Source of the DNA: Steinernema hermaphroditum
Lineage: Eukaryota > Nematoda > Chromadorea > Rhabditida > Steinernematidae
Assembly: GCA_030435675.1 (NCBI GenBank)
Contig: CM059625.1
Span: 15,624,001 to 15,688,000 of the forward strand
Direction: 5' to 3'
DNA: 64,000 bases
Below, one piece after another: positions 51,175-64,000 of this stretch (position 1 is the first letter of the stretch; every line of letters starts with the position of its first letter). A model generated the notes under the pieces. The model did not search any database. It worked only from the letters and a program-made list of their open reading frames with translations, and was not told where the DNA came from. A program made the position numbers and the translations under genes.

Positions 51175-54100
51175 AACTTTCTTAAACCTTTCGAATGCTT
51201 CATATCCATGTATACAAGAGATCTCATCTTCTACGCCTTCGATAGTGCGAGTTCGTGCGAACAGGGAAATCTACATCGACAGTATGGCGTCGATTGTTCG
51301 CTAATCACACATAAGGATAAGTGTCATATGCGCCTGATTTTCGTGCTGTTCTAGCATCGACAGCATACAATGGATTTCGTCAGGTGAATTTTCATTCTCA
51401 ACAAGCGGATACGGTTGTAATTTAGAGAGAGGGACTCTATTGAGATATAGAAGGATTCTATTGAGATACGGCAGCAATGACGAGTAGGTTTCGGTAACAA
51501 CAGCTATTTTTCCTCCACAGTGGTTCATGGACATAGCATGTTGGCCGATGGGGCTGACCGTGGTGTCGCAGCAGTGCTGAGATCATGTGACTTGATTTAG
51601 GCGTGATGGACGGCAGGGATGAAGGTCTATAAGTCTTGTGTTGAATTCAACTGACCTCCACCTACACTGCAGCTAATGTAGGGTTCGGGAAATCCTGTCA
51701 TCATATTTGCAATGGGGCAAAGGGTTATCTCCAGTTGTCGCATGACAACATTAGCTGTGACAGTGTCTCACCAAGTACAAAGAAATAAGTCGCCGTAGCT
51801 ATGACTGTTCCTTAAACCGAATCCAAAAATTCCGATCTTTCGGTTCACTTCGAATTTACCGCTCAATTTGGATCGCATCACGTCTGCTTGAGCTGCATCA
51901 TGTCTTTTATGAACGTTTTTCTTTTTTCTAGTCCTATTCAAGACCAGAATGTTGTTGTGACTGACAGTTCGACTTTTGTCGTTCACATTCTGGTAAGATG
52001 TCTCACGAATCCACGGAGGAGATAGCTTTTGTATTGCAACGAGAACTTCTCCGTTAAGATAAATAAGGCAAACCTGAGGGATTGAGCCAAATGAGAATTC
52101 GTTCCTTCTCCATTGAACGGTTTTGTACTTAAATATCTTCTCGAAGCAACGGCACATTCTGGTAAAGTCCTCGTTCTCCGAAGGTTTGCAAACGCTTTTT
52201 CAATTTTTGACCCTTGGAAAATACATTACAGCAAATCAAGTCAATAGTGCAATGTAGAGTGATGAAGACCACTAATGCCGACGAGAACATGGAAATAACG
52301 ACACGCACAACACTGAACATCATAGTCATTATATTGGGTTCGAACATTGAAAATGGGCCTCTTTTGTTATGGTTGTTTATTTGAACTGTTTGACCCAGGG
52401 TGTTCACCGTTTGACTGAACAACCTCAGCCCACTCCACCGGCAAAAGCCGGACCCTTTATTCATAGAACACTAGTTTAGAGTTGAAAAATGTTTTGGTCT
52501 CATTTTCGACCTCTTTGTCTTATTTGGAGTGATTTCTTCTGATCTCGTCAATTGTGGACGAACATATACGACGGTTAGATAGAGCTAAGAAAGTGATAGA
52601 TAAACAACAAAAAAGGAATCTCTCCGCTGTAAGCGGTGAGCTATTCTGGGGGTCAACTTGAAATTGTGAGGTTTGAGGCACCATTCCTGAAGTGTGACTT
52701 TTTCCACATTTCGCCTCCATTTCGGTAAAGTAAGCGTGAGGTCGTGGAGTGTGCATGATAGCTGTGAGTGAGGGCTACCTGGTTTATATCCCTATTCTCT
52801 GTTGCGGTAGATAACCAATTGGAAATGTTCGCGTTAACGCAAAATGAGGTGCATTCGGTAGGGTAGACAAAAGGATTTACGTGGTGGAAAGCCGTCACCG
52901 TCCGTCACATGATTAATACCATAGGCAGCCCAAACATCACTTCGCATTATGTCATCTCGAGGGACCAAAAAAATGACCGTGAAAATAGAATAAGCCTACA
53001 ACACCAGGAGGAATGCAATATACAAGTCAATCATCGCCAATCATAGTGTGGGGTAAGAGTTTGCTGTACTGTACAACGCACCAATCAATGTTCCAACCGA
53101 ATACATTTCCTGAGGCACGTGCTAAGAGAATTTGAGCGATTTCGGCTTTCTGGCTCAGCTTTGCAGTTAGCTGTATTATTTGTCGATGAATTGCTCATCG
53201 TTAAGATATCAACATATAATGGAAAAAGGTAATTTTGATCTTTTAATAGGTTTTACGCACGTGAATATTGCAATTTCGAGCAATTGAATATGAATAATAC
53301 TAACTTGTGTATTGCTATTTTTGTTATTGGTATAATGATAGAAAACGTCTGTATTGAGCAAGCTAATTCATGCGCTCAGTTCTTTAGCTAGACTAACTTT
53401 ATAAATGCACATCCCTTGTTTATCCACTATTATTTGATTAAAGACGACTCCTTGCCGGAACATTAATCTCGACGCCCGGATACAGATAATTGCTCTGGCT
53501 GCATCTGTCCCTTTTGGTGTCTCCAAATCGCGACGATTTTAGGACCATATTGCTTGCATAATATCAACGGAGTGGCGATGGTGACCTTACTCAATTAACG
53601 GCGGCGTAATTATACCGTAATCGCGTCCGTGGCTCTTCTTCTTCGACTCCCCGAAGGACGTTGGGATAAGTTATCCGCCGCTGGCGACTAATCTCCATTA
53701 TGTGTGTGCGAGGAGCCAAAAGTTGATTATTTAATACATTAGCATTCCGGGAGGGGGTCCTAATTAAGGAAAAGATCGAGCCGAGAGGGAGAGAGGACGT
53801 GCGCCTGTGGTATTTAATAGGAAAACGCTAATCCACTCGGATCGGTTGGACGCGCTTCAAGAGCTCACCGAATAAGGATAAAAGAGGCGAGTTTCGGATA
53901 AATGAGGTCGTCGGAGGACACATGAACGAGTGAAATGACGTATTGTCTGGATATTAGTCCGATCGAAGTCAAATGTGGGTAAACAGAAAACAGGATCAGG
54001 CTTTGTGGGACAACAGTTGGTGCACAAAGAGAGATGAAAGACCGTATCACGTCATCGACCAAATTAGAATTTTCGAATAAGTTGAATGATCGTCCAAACG

Positions 54101-55032
54101 GTGAATTTGTGGGAAAACGTTCAACATTCAGCATATCCCGGTGAAGTTTCCACCCATCAGTATTCCAACAGTATTCAGGTTCTTCAAAACCAACCTTAGA
54201 CAGGACGACACTGAGATAAGTTACCGCCACGAATTAGCGACTTGGACAAGATGATATTTAGTTTTGGCCCTTTTTTACACTCTTAAGACCTCTACGTTAA
54301 CTTACGATACGTGGAAGCCGAGCGTAACTATGGCGCGCAAGGCCATCAGTCTCCATATTGACCTTTATGAATTCCGCATCCTGGCTATTTTTGAAATGCT
54401 TTACACTTGTTTATGGTATTCAAAGTAAGAAATAGATGAGAGCTTTTAATATATAGTATTCATATGTGTGAATCAAAGAATATAACACCGTTCAATCATC
54501 GATATATAACTTGCCCCGATGTTCCAGTTAAGGACATGCATGCCCAACGAAATCGAGCAACAATTGACTTCATAGTTCATTCAACAATTGACAATTGACA
54601 CCTCGTCTTTCTCACAATTCGACAAAACTGTTTGTTGGGAATTTGCAACACTTCTATCGCCATCATTTTCGCAGAATTCCAAATCGGCTGTCCCTCTCCT
54701 CTCTGTGTCCTCTTTGCGTCGCTTTGGCAGTCAATTCGCCAACGATGTCTCCTCGCGCCCTCTCTAAACTAATAAACCGCGCGCCACTATGAGCATTACG
54801 GTAGCGCCCAGTGGGGGAGGGCCGCACGCGTCTCGCTCTCTCACACGCGCGAAGGGTTAATATCCGGCTCGACGAGTACCGTAAACGGCCACCCATTGTG
54901 TGCCAAGGATCCGAATATTGAGCTCGGCTGTCCATTGCCGAGTTGAAGTGTTTTCGGATCTAGTGGTCGGTTCCGTCTTCGGTGCCGCTTGTTGCCAGTC
55001 CGTCTGTTACCTCAACCCAGTCTGCAGCAATC
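51175..55032. other. Intergenic DNA with unassigned minus-strand open frames
   Basis: No gene is firmly supported. Minus-strand frames at 51301-51534, 51768-52157, 52129-52464 and 52520-52756 lie close together. The third contains a hydrophobic stretch (MFSVVRVVISMFSSALVVFI) that could span a membrane. I could not join them into one frame-consistent gene and recognise no family. Another minus-strand frame at 53865-54230 (121 codons) is isolated. A 21-base tandem duplication sits at 51432-51473. Confidence 0.3.
51432..51473. repeat. 21-base tandem duplication
   Basis: Two adjacent 21-base units share GGA-TCTATTGAGATA and differ at a few positions. This looks like a recent local duplication. 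Confidence 0.6.
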
Positions 55033-57007
<1,975 letters not shown>

Positions 57008-58347
57008 CCAGTAGCTGGCTTCTTTAGCTTTTACAATTGTATTCTATGCGTACCACTGAACATTGTGAAGACACTATATTTTATTTGATAAAAAATGTAT
57101 TTGTAAATGTCAGAACTTATCAACTTGTGGAGCTGAACAGAGACGCAACGCATTTTGCGTCGGTTCTCGTATCTCATCTTGACCGAGAACTCATGCGTTA
57201 GTTTTCGATTCTAAAGCCTTGATTCCTGATTCTCGAGTCCCCAGTGGGGCTAGAGTCTTCGCACAATTGTTTAAAGCAAAGTTTTGAATAGTTAGATGAA
57301 GGTATCCGCTTTTACATAACTTTGTGGGGATGGCGATCATGTTTATCAAGACCAGATACATTTTAATCATTCTAGGTTGATGTATTGAAGTAGCTAAGTC
57401 CGTTTTTTGTTGGCGTAGTTACATTCTCCAGGAAATTCCGCGCATGAAATTCCTTAGCGTCGGATTACCGTCGGAGCACCTGACACAAGTCGTCTTGAAA
57501 ATAACCAAACTTTGTTGCTCAGCGCTCGGCGTCCACGGTAAGCTTTAGAAACCGGCATAATTGCTACTTCAAGACCCATGATCGCTTCGCGGCGATAGTT
57601 GTGTTTTCTCCAGTAAATCTATGGTTTGTTCTGCTTACTATAGTTGTGCTACAGGTAAACAAAGAAGATGCGCGGTTACATCGTTCCTGTTTGTTTACAT
57701 CAAGAACGCAATTCTTGTAAAGTAATTATCAGGTGACGCCTCTTTCTGCAGCGTTGAAAGTCACGCGCGCGTATGCGCACACATCGGGTTCCAATGACAT
57801 GACGTGAATGTCATTGATTACTTCCTCATCAAGGACAAAATAAAATGATGTGGTTATGTTTGGAAATAGGGAGTTCCGGTTGTTTTCTGAAACTTTATTC
57901 GCTTTCAAATAAATATGGGCATAGTATGGTAAAGCTTTCAAATAAATATGAGTAGTACGGTATAGCGATGGAAAGTGTGGAAATTAACGTTAGATATATG
58001 TGAAGGAGCTCCGCTGATGGAAGAGGCTGGAAATAACATGTAACTCCCCCACAAAAATGTGTTGGTGAAATGGCCAACGATATGCATAATCGGGATAAAG
58101 AGAAATGATATGCATAGCAAGATTAAGGTAGTAAGGGCTACAAAAAGGATTGAAGACTCAGGTGATGAAGACTGTTTCTCTTAGCAAGATTTTTGAAAGT
58201 ACAATAGCTGCATAACTTCGATAACAGGCGTTATCTTTGTTGACTGGAAATGAATTCTGAAGGACGGAGAGCAGAGCGGCGTGTAACACATTTGCGCGAT
58301 TTTTACAATAAAGGATATAAGATTGCGCAACCTGAGACAGTGACTGA
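57008..58347. other. Intergenic DNA between convergent genes
   Basis: No gene is seen. It holds the 3' UTR of the zinc-finger gene and, at the right, that of the orphan gene on the other strand. A tandem repeat lies at 57901-57965. Confidence 0.45.
57901..57965. repeat. Two-copy tandem repeat, about 33 bases
   Basis: Both units begin GCTTTCAAATAAATATG and continue with a similar AGTA-GGTA segment. The second copy has about five differences. Confidence 0.7.
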
Positions 58348-59229
58348 CTAGACAAGCAAGTTTTTGAAGAACTCGCCCCACCCAGCAAGTTCACGCTTTC
58401 GGAAACGCATGCGGGTCATGTTATTCAGAATGTTTTGCTCAATCACGATGGCTCCAGTGTACTCAGGGTGCCAAAGAAGAACAGTCAAAGGCACTGCGCA
58501 GAGAATCTTGCTTCGGAACCCAAGAGCCATTTCGGTAACAATTTCACTCATTAGAGGAGGAGAGATGATCAACTGCTTGTCCGGTGTGGTCCAGCGTGGG
58601 GAAAGCCATGCGCGACAGAGGCCCTTCATGAATTCAGCGTGCGGACACGCCGAATAGGGAGTACTTGTTGTATCAATGCATAGTTGTATGCACTGGTTTT
58701 GGCAGAAGATCTCCTGTGCGATCTTGAGAGCATAGACGGTGAGATAAGAGTTAGTAAGATCGAGACGCTGTATACAACTATGAGAAAACAGTCGGTAGAG
58801 AACGTTTTGAGTTAAGACCATGGCTGTCTCGTCCATATCTTCGAACACGACTTCTTCGTAGGGTCCAATGCTCACGAGGACGTCCAAGTTGATAACGGTA
58901 CGGACAGGCGATAGATTTATGAGCGTCAGCTGAGTGGGTTCATTTGAACCAGTGGCTCTGGACGCTCGAATCGCGGAAAGTATGTTGAGAATCGGATTCG
59001 GGAACGGCATCGATTCGATGTGTTCTTTCGTGCCTTCGATATGCAGAGATACAAGAGCAACCTTGTGCAGCTCCGAGTAATTCCAAAACCAGAATCCGTT
59101 TAGAATTCGATTGACGTCGAACTTCTCCGACGAAACCAATGCGTTTTCCTTGCCCACCAGTAGCTTCACATATCCAGGGTTTTTGTCCACTTCCGCATGT
59201 GGAAACATCGCGTTGAACATTGCCTCCAT
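58348..59229 (-). CDS. Hypothetical protein, 293 residues
   Basis: This is an uninterrupted minus-strand frame of 293 codons. Its ATG lies 7 bases after a TTTCAG acceptor (59237-59242), as expected for a trans-spliced or 5'-UTR-spliced nematode gene. The protein is soluble-looking, with no signal peptide or membrane span. It is rich in alternating Leu/Ile segments such as IQRLDLTNSYLTVYALKIAQ, which hint at a leucine-rich-repeat-like or F-box-associated fold. I do not recognise the family and assign no function. The frame's length and splice context make it much more likely real than chance. Additional upstream coding exons are possible but none is visible. Confidence 0.7.
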   Translation of the reverse strand: MEAMFNAMFPHAEVDKNPGYVKLLVGKENALVSSEKFDVNRILNGFWFWNYSELHKVALVSLHIEGTKEHIESMPFPNPILNILSAIRASRATGSNEPTQLTLINLSPVRTVINLDVLVSIGPYEEVVFEDMDETAMVLTQNVLYRLFSHSCIQRLDLTNSYLTVYALKIAQEIFCQNQCIQLCIDTTSTPYSACPHAEFMKGLCRAWLSPRWTTPDKQLIISPPLMSEIVTEMALGFRSKILCAVPLTVLLWHPEYTGAIVIEQNILNNMTRMRFRKRELAGWGEFFKNLLV

Positions 59230-59242
59230 TGACCGTCTGAAA

Positions 59243-62058
59243 TGAGCCGTGCTTCAATTTCTAATGGGTTTCGCTAGATCATGGTGCGATAATAAAGAGA
59301 ATAATTTACGATGGGCCACACAGGAGGGGCTCTAAAGAATGAATTAGGCGCTGCTGCATTTTTGAGAAGGAATTTAAAAATGCATTTAGGATAATTATCT
59401 TCTTGTCGGAAAGAAATTCTGACATCACAAGATAATATATAGTGAAAGAACTTACCCCGGCCCGAACAACGTGGTAAACATGGACATGTCTCTCTGAAAT
59501 GAGTTTACCTGGTTTAGCTCTTCATGGCACCCACATAGACGCGATGGAAATATTTCGCGTCAGAGTACACAAGGTAAAGTTCGCGTCGATATACACAATG
59601 GTGTTTCATATTTGAAACGAAAATCACAATGATTGCAACGATGTTTGAGCCATTACAGAAGGCGTGGAATTCTCGATGCTTGTTTCACCAAAATTATAAG
59701 CGTACCGCTGGCAGATTCAGTAAATACGGGTAAGACAAGAATGGGCGGAGTCGGTAAAACGTTGGTACGTCAACAACCGTAGTCCGTAACGAATATATTC
59801 GAATCCTGACAAAAGAGTGAGTGAACGTAGAACGATGCACAGGTCGAAGTCCTGTCGGTCGCTGATAAAGTGGTTAGTGCGATTTTTTTTTTAAATAAAA
59901 TTATTGAAAGGGGTGCCGATTTGGAAATAAAGACACTAAAGTCAGCTAGATTCAAAGAGTCGAAGATCCGAACTAGATTCCATACAAATTATGGGATGGA
60001 AGCAGCATTGGGAAAAATCGAGGACCATCGTGAAAAGTGGTAATTTCAAAGTCTAATTCAAAGCTTTTCGTCTATTTTGCGTTGAGGATTCTTTACAGCA
60101 AAACGTCAGCGGGATTCGAGATTGTTTAATCCGGACCTACTGAGCTCAAAGGGGATCAAAAGTGTATCAAATATTTCGATCTCGACGTATCTTGACACAA
60201 CGTACCATTTGTGTACAATTCAGTCGGACACTACTCAATTTAGCTCATTCGCCCTTTGGCTTGGCAATGAAGACCGTATATGAATCGCGCGAAATTTATT
60301 TGAGTCAACGTTAACCGTTTCGCCGTTACAGTTAGTTCTTACTGATTTGAAAAGAGAATGTAGATTAGATATCATAAGATAAATACAGTGCAATGAGCAA
60401 CATCTTCGGGGAACTTCGGGAACATTTCGTTCTCCAGTCACATTTTCTATCGCGTCTTTTATTTCGTGCATTCATGTTCACAGAAGAGTAATTGTGTTTA
60501 CACCTTCTGTGCAAAAATTGCTTAATTAACGGAGATAAGCACGAAAACAGGTATCTTGCTCCTTAGTACCCATTACACGCTCCTTTAGCTCGAAGAGGAA
60601 GTTATACTACTGATGCAAACGGTGGTCAAGCGGTGGGCAGCTCTTCACCACCAATGCTCATAGGACTAGAACCTACCTTAAAGTCACACTAAACCAAAAA
60701 TAATGACCAACGAATACGTGACGAGGTATGTGCCAATTATAAATAATATGCCAACTGTTCATAAAACCAAAATTGCGCAAATCGGATTGTGTTGCATCGA
60801 ACTTATTGCATTATAGGTAACGGCAAGTTGGTGCTCCACACGTGCAGAAGTCAGAAGGCCCTCGCAGCGTCCGATTATGTCATAAATTATAATGTTTACC
60901 ACCTTAACGAATCACGCGGCAGGCGTGTCCGCGCCGATGCAGTGAGGCGCGAGTGATGCGCGAATCTCGAAAATTACTCAAACCTCACGTGAAAGCACAA
61001 CCAGCGACATAATCCGTCTATTATGGACTGGCTCTAATCCAAAAGTCATCGGAGCAGCGAAGAGGTTCCTGGCCGACGTGACCACAATCATGCGTGTGAT
61101 TGGACGCGAAGCGAAGTGGAATGAGGTCTACTAATTTACGGGAATGTTGCGATGTTTCGGGTCTATCAAGCCGTTTATGAGCGCAGTACAAAGGTTGCAG
61201 AAATGATCACGGTGTCTGTGCAATGCCCCAAAGCTAAAAATTGAGGTAAAAGATTCTGCAACCTTTAACCTGTTGAATGTCACAAACAGATGAGAATACA
61301 TCGTCCCTGACAGCAACAGTGCATCGTGATTACCGTGGTTCCCAAACTAAGAAAACGGACATCAGGATACTTCAGGTCGACACAACAATGTGACCAGGTC
61401 AGATCAGAGCGAATCCAATAGCACACTGCTCCTGAGCTCTTCTGTGCAGTCGAATGAATGGACTGCCGATAGCAAAGCGATCACCCTTGACCGTTTTAGT
61501 CAATCAAGGGGTTTTGTGGCCATGCTAATCCTCGCCTTGATGCTTTCTCGCACCGATCCATCCGGTGCAAGTCACTTCATTTTTACCGCTCTGCTTCACC
61601 GGCTGACGCCCATGTGGTCTTCTCTGGCTTTACGCGATACTTCACGGACCTGATCAGTTTTTGCTCTTCATAGCTGATTGGTAACCCCTTCGTCTTTTAG
61701 GCAGTACTCTGTCGTGGATCGTCTTCCGTCTGCTTCACTCAGCCTTCCTGAATGGTCGATATTCAGCTCCTCCGAGAGGGGTTACACTACGAACTCTTTT
61801 GCTTATCGCTTTTGATTTTTATATGGAAATTGAGCAACTGTCTGTTCTATTAATCAAATAATTTATTTTGTAAACTGATGACATTGAGTAATAAATTACA
61901 ATCTGAATCGATTTGACGCACGATCGATTAAACAATCATTCTCGTTCAAAAAAATGTGAGGCAGTTTATGGAAACCTCCTTGGAATAACGTTGAGATAAC
62001 GGCAAACCGCAAGCATTGATTAGAGATTACATGAGTACGTCCATTCATCATGAGGTTG
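59243..62058. other. Intergenic DNA
   Basis: No gene is supported. An 87-codon plus-strand frame at 61390-61653 includes a hydrophobic stretch (FVAMLILALML) but has no partner exon or recognisable domain. A possible AATAAA for the receptor gene (minus strand) lies at 61862-61867. Confidence 0.4.
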
Positions 62059-63628
62059 TTAAGATTTGGTTTGCGGGCGAGAAGCAGTGGGATGAGTGAA
62101 GCCGAGATCCTTCGGCGTGAACGTAATGGCGCTTACTTTTCGGCGAAATACAATCTGCGACATCGCATGACGCAGGGGCCGGCTAAACATTAACCGCGGA
62201 ACGGAGTTAAAGAGGATCATGGTCATGAAAGTGAGGTTGGCAGCGCCTTCTTGCCAGTCTCGCGGAAAGAGCGGGTAGATAATGAGAAGCTGTCCTATAA
62301 ACGATTATTGGCTTTTTCAATGTTTTTTTTTTTTTACCGGCAACAGCCAGAAAGGCGCTGATCACTGAAGGCAAAATGAGTCGCTTCTCGACACTCATCT
62401 TATGTTCCTTTTTGAAGAGTGGGCCTTGACGCTTCGCTTCCATCGTGCTGTTTCGTGGAGATCTGGTCGCGATTTGACGCACGTATTTTGCAACTTGTCG
62501 CCAGCAAAGGTAGACGACACAGCCGTACGTGATAAAGGTGGCAGCAATGATGCCAAAGTTGAAAACCATGTAGTACCAGCGAGTGAACGATTTGACATAC
62601 GCTTCCCAGTCGGCGGTCTGTCCATAATGTCCTTGTGCATAGTGCAGTCGTTCAAATCTGAATTGTCATTTTCAATCAGCTTTTAACGCTTTTAATCGCC
62701 AATTAAGTACACTCATAATGTATCGAAAGAAAAACAAACCCCGGGATGTAGTTCACAATGATCGACTGGCACAAGGACCAAATCCATATGCAGACACAGA
62801 TAACGTGACACGTAAACTCCCTCAGCGATTGAAAGAAAATGGGAAAGCGGACACAAGCGAGGCGGGTGAAGGACACAGCCAAGGACAAGTAGCAACTGGC
62901 CCACCTAAAATGAGCTCATACAGTTTATTGGGAAATAGCACAATGGCATATTCGAACAGCGTACACAGAATGGAGGAGTCTCTTCTATAGTTGACGTGAA
63001 AAAAAACGCATTTTTTTGGTTAACGTCATTTTTTTCAGGCTAGGGATGCACCGGAACCAACTGGAATCAGTCAGAAGGTCCGGGGTTCGAATCCACCCGC
63101 GAGCAAAACTTTTTTATTTTCGCATTTTCTTGACATAACATTCTGGAAACTGTTTGATTATCTGATTCTACGTAAGCAAAATTTAAATATTCGAAAAAAT
63201 GTGTGGAAAAAGTACATAAAAAAAAGTTATGCTCGCAGGCAGATTCGAACCCCGGACCTTCTGACTGATTCCGGTTCGTTCCGGTTTCCGTTCCGGTGCA
63301 TCCCTACTAAAGACGTCTTGTGTCTCATCTCGCTCCAATCAAAGAATAGATCAACAATTACTTACCAAGCAGTGTTCGTAAGGATGTTCACGAATGGACG
63401 GTAATGTGGAGGCGTAATTTCGCTGTTCGCCATGATGACCAAAGCTTGCCAAGGTCCATAAAGGAAAATCAGACATAAATCGGCCACAACACTGTGAAAC
63501 AGGAATCGGAATCCGACGTAGCTGTGCGACAGTTTCCACATGGCGCGCAGCTCACAGATTTGAAGAAACATCGATCCAAGGCCAAATAAGGCGAAAAAGA
63601 TCGCTACCGGATCCGTGATATTAATCAT
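62059..63628 (-). CDS. Seven-transmembrane serpentine receptor
   Basis: This is a predicted G-protein-coupled receptor, possibly a chemoreceptor in sensory neurons. Four minus-strand exons (63628-63366, 62904-62713, 62657-62338, 62294-62059) give 336 residues. Seven hydrophobic segments can be placed: about 7-27, 40-63, 84-107, 121-145, 180-205, 244-268 and 272-295. After segment 3 comes SFTRLACVRFP, in the place of the DRY/NRF motif of rhodopsin-like receptors. An N-glycosylation site (NIT at 3-5) lies at the outer N-terminus. The tail after segment 7 begins SRPLRHAMSQ. The donor of exon 2 was set at GA|GTGTAC because it alone keeps the frame into exon 3. Intron 1 holds a fold-back repeat. 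I cannot assign the receptor to a named nematode class (Srx, Srt or other). Confidence 0.85.
63041..63306. repeat. Fold-back repeat with tRNA-like 3' half
   Basis: The left arm (about 63041-63117) and the reverse complement of the right arm (about 63213-63306) share TAGGGATGCACCGGAAC, GGAATCAGTCAGAAGGTCCG, GGGTTCGAATC and GCGAGC. The right arm has about 13 extra bases. The left arm contains a perfect tRNA B-box, GGTTCGAATCC (63084-63094), preceded by AGAAGGTCCG, which resembles a tRNA variable loop and T-arm. No A-box or full cloverleaf is present. The element lies wholly within intron 1 of the receptor gene. Confidence 0.8.
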
Positions 63629-64000
63629 TTCACAAGCCGTCCGCTAGCGTGCACAATGTCACAAAGTCTGAAATTGGAAACACGTTCATTTGCGGCTTTG
63701 CGTGAGGCCTAGATCGCGCGGAACGCGGTAGCAGACTGACTAAACGCGATCTTAAAGGAATTGTGCGGGTGTGGCGAAGTACATATTTTGCTAACATCTT
63801 TTACTATTCAATTTAGAAACGAAGTTAAGTCGGTCTGATTTGTTTTTAGCTTTTGCATTTCTCAGTTTACTGCGAGTCTTCATCGTTAGGTGTTTGATTA
63901 GCGATCAGCCCTTATCACACATTTCCCGTGCCAATAGGACCAGTGAACGTAAATTTTGAACAACAAGGATTTAAAGTAACTTATCAGTTTGTTCATTCAT
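63629..64000. other. Upstream region of the receptor gene
   Basis: This is the presumed promoter of the minus-strand receptor gene. I see no further coding exon before the window ends. Confidence 0.4.

Noticed and set aside
63041..63110. Functional tRNA gene
   Set aside because: A B-box and T-arm-like segment are present, but there is no A-box, D-arm or acceptor-stem pairing.
63201..63404. Apparent small protein containing RQIRTPDLL
   Set aside because: It is the translation of the right arm of the fold-back repeat in the receptor intron, not a gene.

Overview
The window is eukaryotic and almost certainly nematode. Genes are split by many short GT-AG introns, several of only about 45-60 bases, whose 3' ends read TTTCAG or TTTTAG. 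The Ras gene carries Asp at residue 11, as in C. elegans LET-60 and unlike fly or human Ras, and the CaM kinase is close to C. elegans CMK-1 over its whole length. I cannot name the species or clade. There are no bacterial-type operons, CRISPR arrays or convincing tRNA or rRNA genes.

Eight protein-coding genes could be assembled exon by exon with reading frame kept across every junction. They are: a let-60-type Ras (4548-5199, +); an ankyrin-repeat protein with a dynein-light-chain-type TQT motif (8867-11420, +); CaM kinase I/CMK-1 (13856-16885, -); the intraflagellar-transport GTPase IFT22/RABL5 (28095-30213, -); a full-length plexin in 17 exons (42673-50869, +); a C2H2 zinc-finger protein whose N-terminus looks like a degenerate PR domain, making it PRDM-like (55033-57007, +); an orphan 293-residue protein (58348-59229, -); and a seven-transmembrane serpentine receptor (62059-63628, -).

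Between them lie long stretches with no supportable gene: 1-4480, 5200-8858, 11491-13855, about 17.1-28.0 kb, 30.2-42.6 kb, 51.2-55.0 kb and 59.2-62.0 kb. The 2.5-4.4 kb stretch ahead of Ras, parts of 33-41 kb, and the stretch just ahead of plexin are GC-richer and look like promoter or enhancer DNA. The 17-28 kb block is mostly AT-rich, with only weak open frames.

The genes do not form an operon or an obvious module. Several act in neuronal or signalling biology (Ras, CaMKI, plexin, ciliary IFT22, a chemoreceptor-like GPCR), but co-location alone does not show that they work together. No new multi-gene system is visible. The most unusual items are a fold-back element bearing a tRNA-like 3' half inside the receptor's first intron, a second near-perfect fold-back at 32.3-32.6 kb, a GC-AG intron and cryptic PR-like domain in the zinc-finger gene, and a Ras C-terminus (CIIL) predicted to be geranylgeranylated rather than farnesylated.
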